From: an uncultured Prevotellaceae bacterium
GTDB lineage: Bacteria; Bacteroidota; Bacteroidia; Bacteroidales; Bacteroidaceae
Direction of reading: 5' to 3'
Length of the DNA stretch: 44,791 bases
Assembly: GCA_902786565.1 (NCBI GenBank)
Contig: CADACW010000057.1
Location: 1 to 44,791 of the forward strand
Position 1 is the stretch's first letter. Every line of letters starts with the position of its first letter. The notes beneath the pieces were generated by a model, which worked only from the letters and a program-made list of their open reading frames with translations, had not been told where the DNA came from and did no database searches. Positions 44,762 to 44,791 of the stretch are shown here, one piece after another. A program made the position numbers and the translations under genes.

Positions 44762-44791
44762 TTTGCATGTCTGCCCAAAATGTTGTACCTT
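44762..44791 (+). promoter_or_regulatory. Promoter cut by the window end
   Basis: TTTG at 44762-44765 and TACCTT at 44786-44791, spaced by 20 bp. The -7 box TACCTTTG would be completed by TG just outside the window, implying a forward gene there. Confidence 0.5.

Overview
The window reads as chromosomal DNA of a Bacteroidales bacterium, most likely a Prevotellaceae member (Prevotella or a close relative). The grounds are: about fifteen promoters with the Bacteroidetes TTTG / TAnnTTTG pattern; a type IX secretion (T9SS) porU-porV locus next to ispF; BspA-type leucine-rich-repeat proteins; secreted proteins with C-terminal dockerin modules; a TonB of the Bacteroidetes form; and an ABC-F protein with the NBD features I associate with this order. 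Most genes are moderately GC-rich, while intergenic DNA is AT-rich.

Layout. 1-104: 3' end of a 5S rRNA gene and its terminator. 331-3250: a decayed Rpn/PD-(D/E)XK gene, a small BspA-like protein, and a reverse-strand pair made of a putative DNA-binding protein and a membrane Ser/Thr kinase. 3304-7030: a 1196-aa secreted protein (N-terminal repeats, two LRR blocks, two cohesin-like domains, dockerin). 7072-10248: TonB, polyprenyl synthase and Ffh. 10259-13619 (reverse): paaK and menD, separated by an array of palindromes with a 21-bp period. 13637-17763: secreted HExxH protein, tRNA-Lys, aminotransferase, FtsX-type permease. 17808-19246: infC-rpmI-rplT. 19362-21687 (reverse): fabD and a beta-helix lipoprotein. 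21724-22908: a repeat-rich region with no gene, ending in a structured leader. 22909-25176: a secreted DNRLRE-like protein and a 59-aa acidic peptide. 25653-34639: FAH-family hydrolase, two tandem PorU-type sortases, porV and ispF. 34729-38263: ABC-F, gdhA, rlpA-like. 38267-40318 (reverse): yicC-gmk-nadD operon. 40497-41523: trxA convergent with an RluA-type pseudouridine synthase. 41634-44276 (reverse): a second dockerin protein. The last 500 bases hold no recognisable gene, a lone terminator and the start of a promoter.

How the genes fit together. Much of the window is housekeeping: translation, protein targeting, isoprenoid, menaquinone and fatty-acid precursors, nucleotides and NAD. The accessory theme is the cell surface: the T9SS sortases and PorV, a likely T9SS client at 22909, two dockerin proteins, BspA-like proteins and a surface lipoprotein.

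The most unusual signal is non-coding. At least seven places carry short tandem arrays of heptamers (one is octamers), each with its own locus-specific word. Several are arranged as inverted arrays around a short centre. Three run into coding sequence: they encode the hydrophobic core of the first PorU signal peptide, the last residues and stop of FabD, and an apparent in-frame insert in the pseudouridine synthase. A second theme is two intergenic arrays of 15-bp odd palindromes with a 21-22 bp period. A third is a 0.7-kb palindrome-rich element bounded by 59-bp direct repeats. No annotated defence system, CRISPR array, phage or transposase gene was seen.
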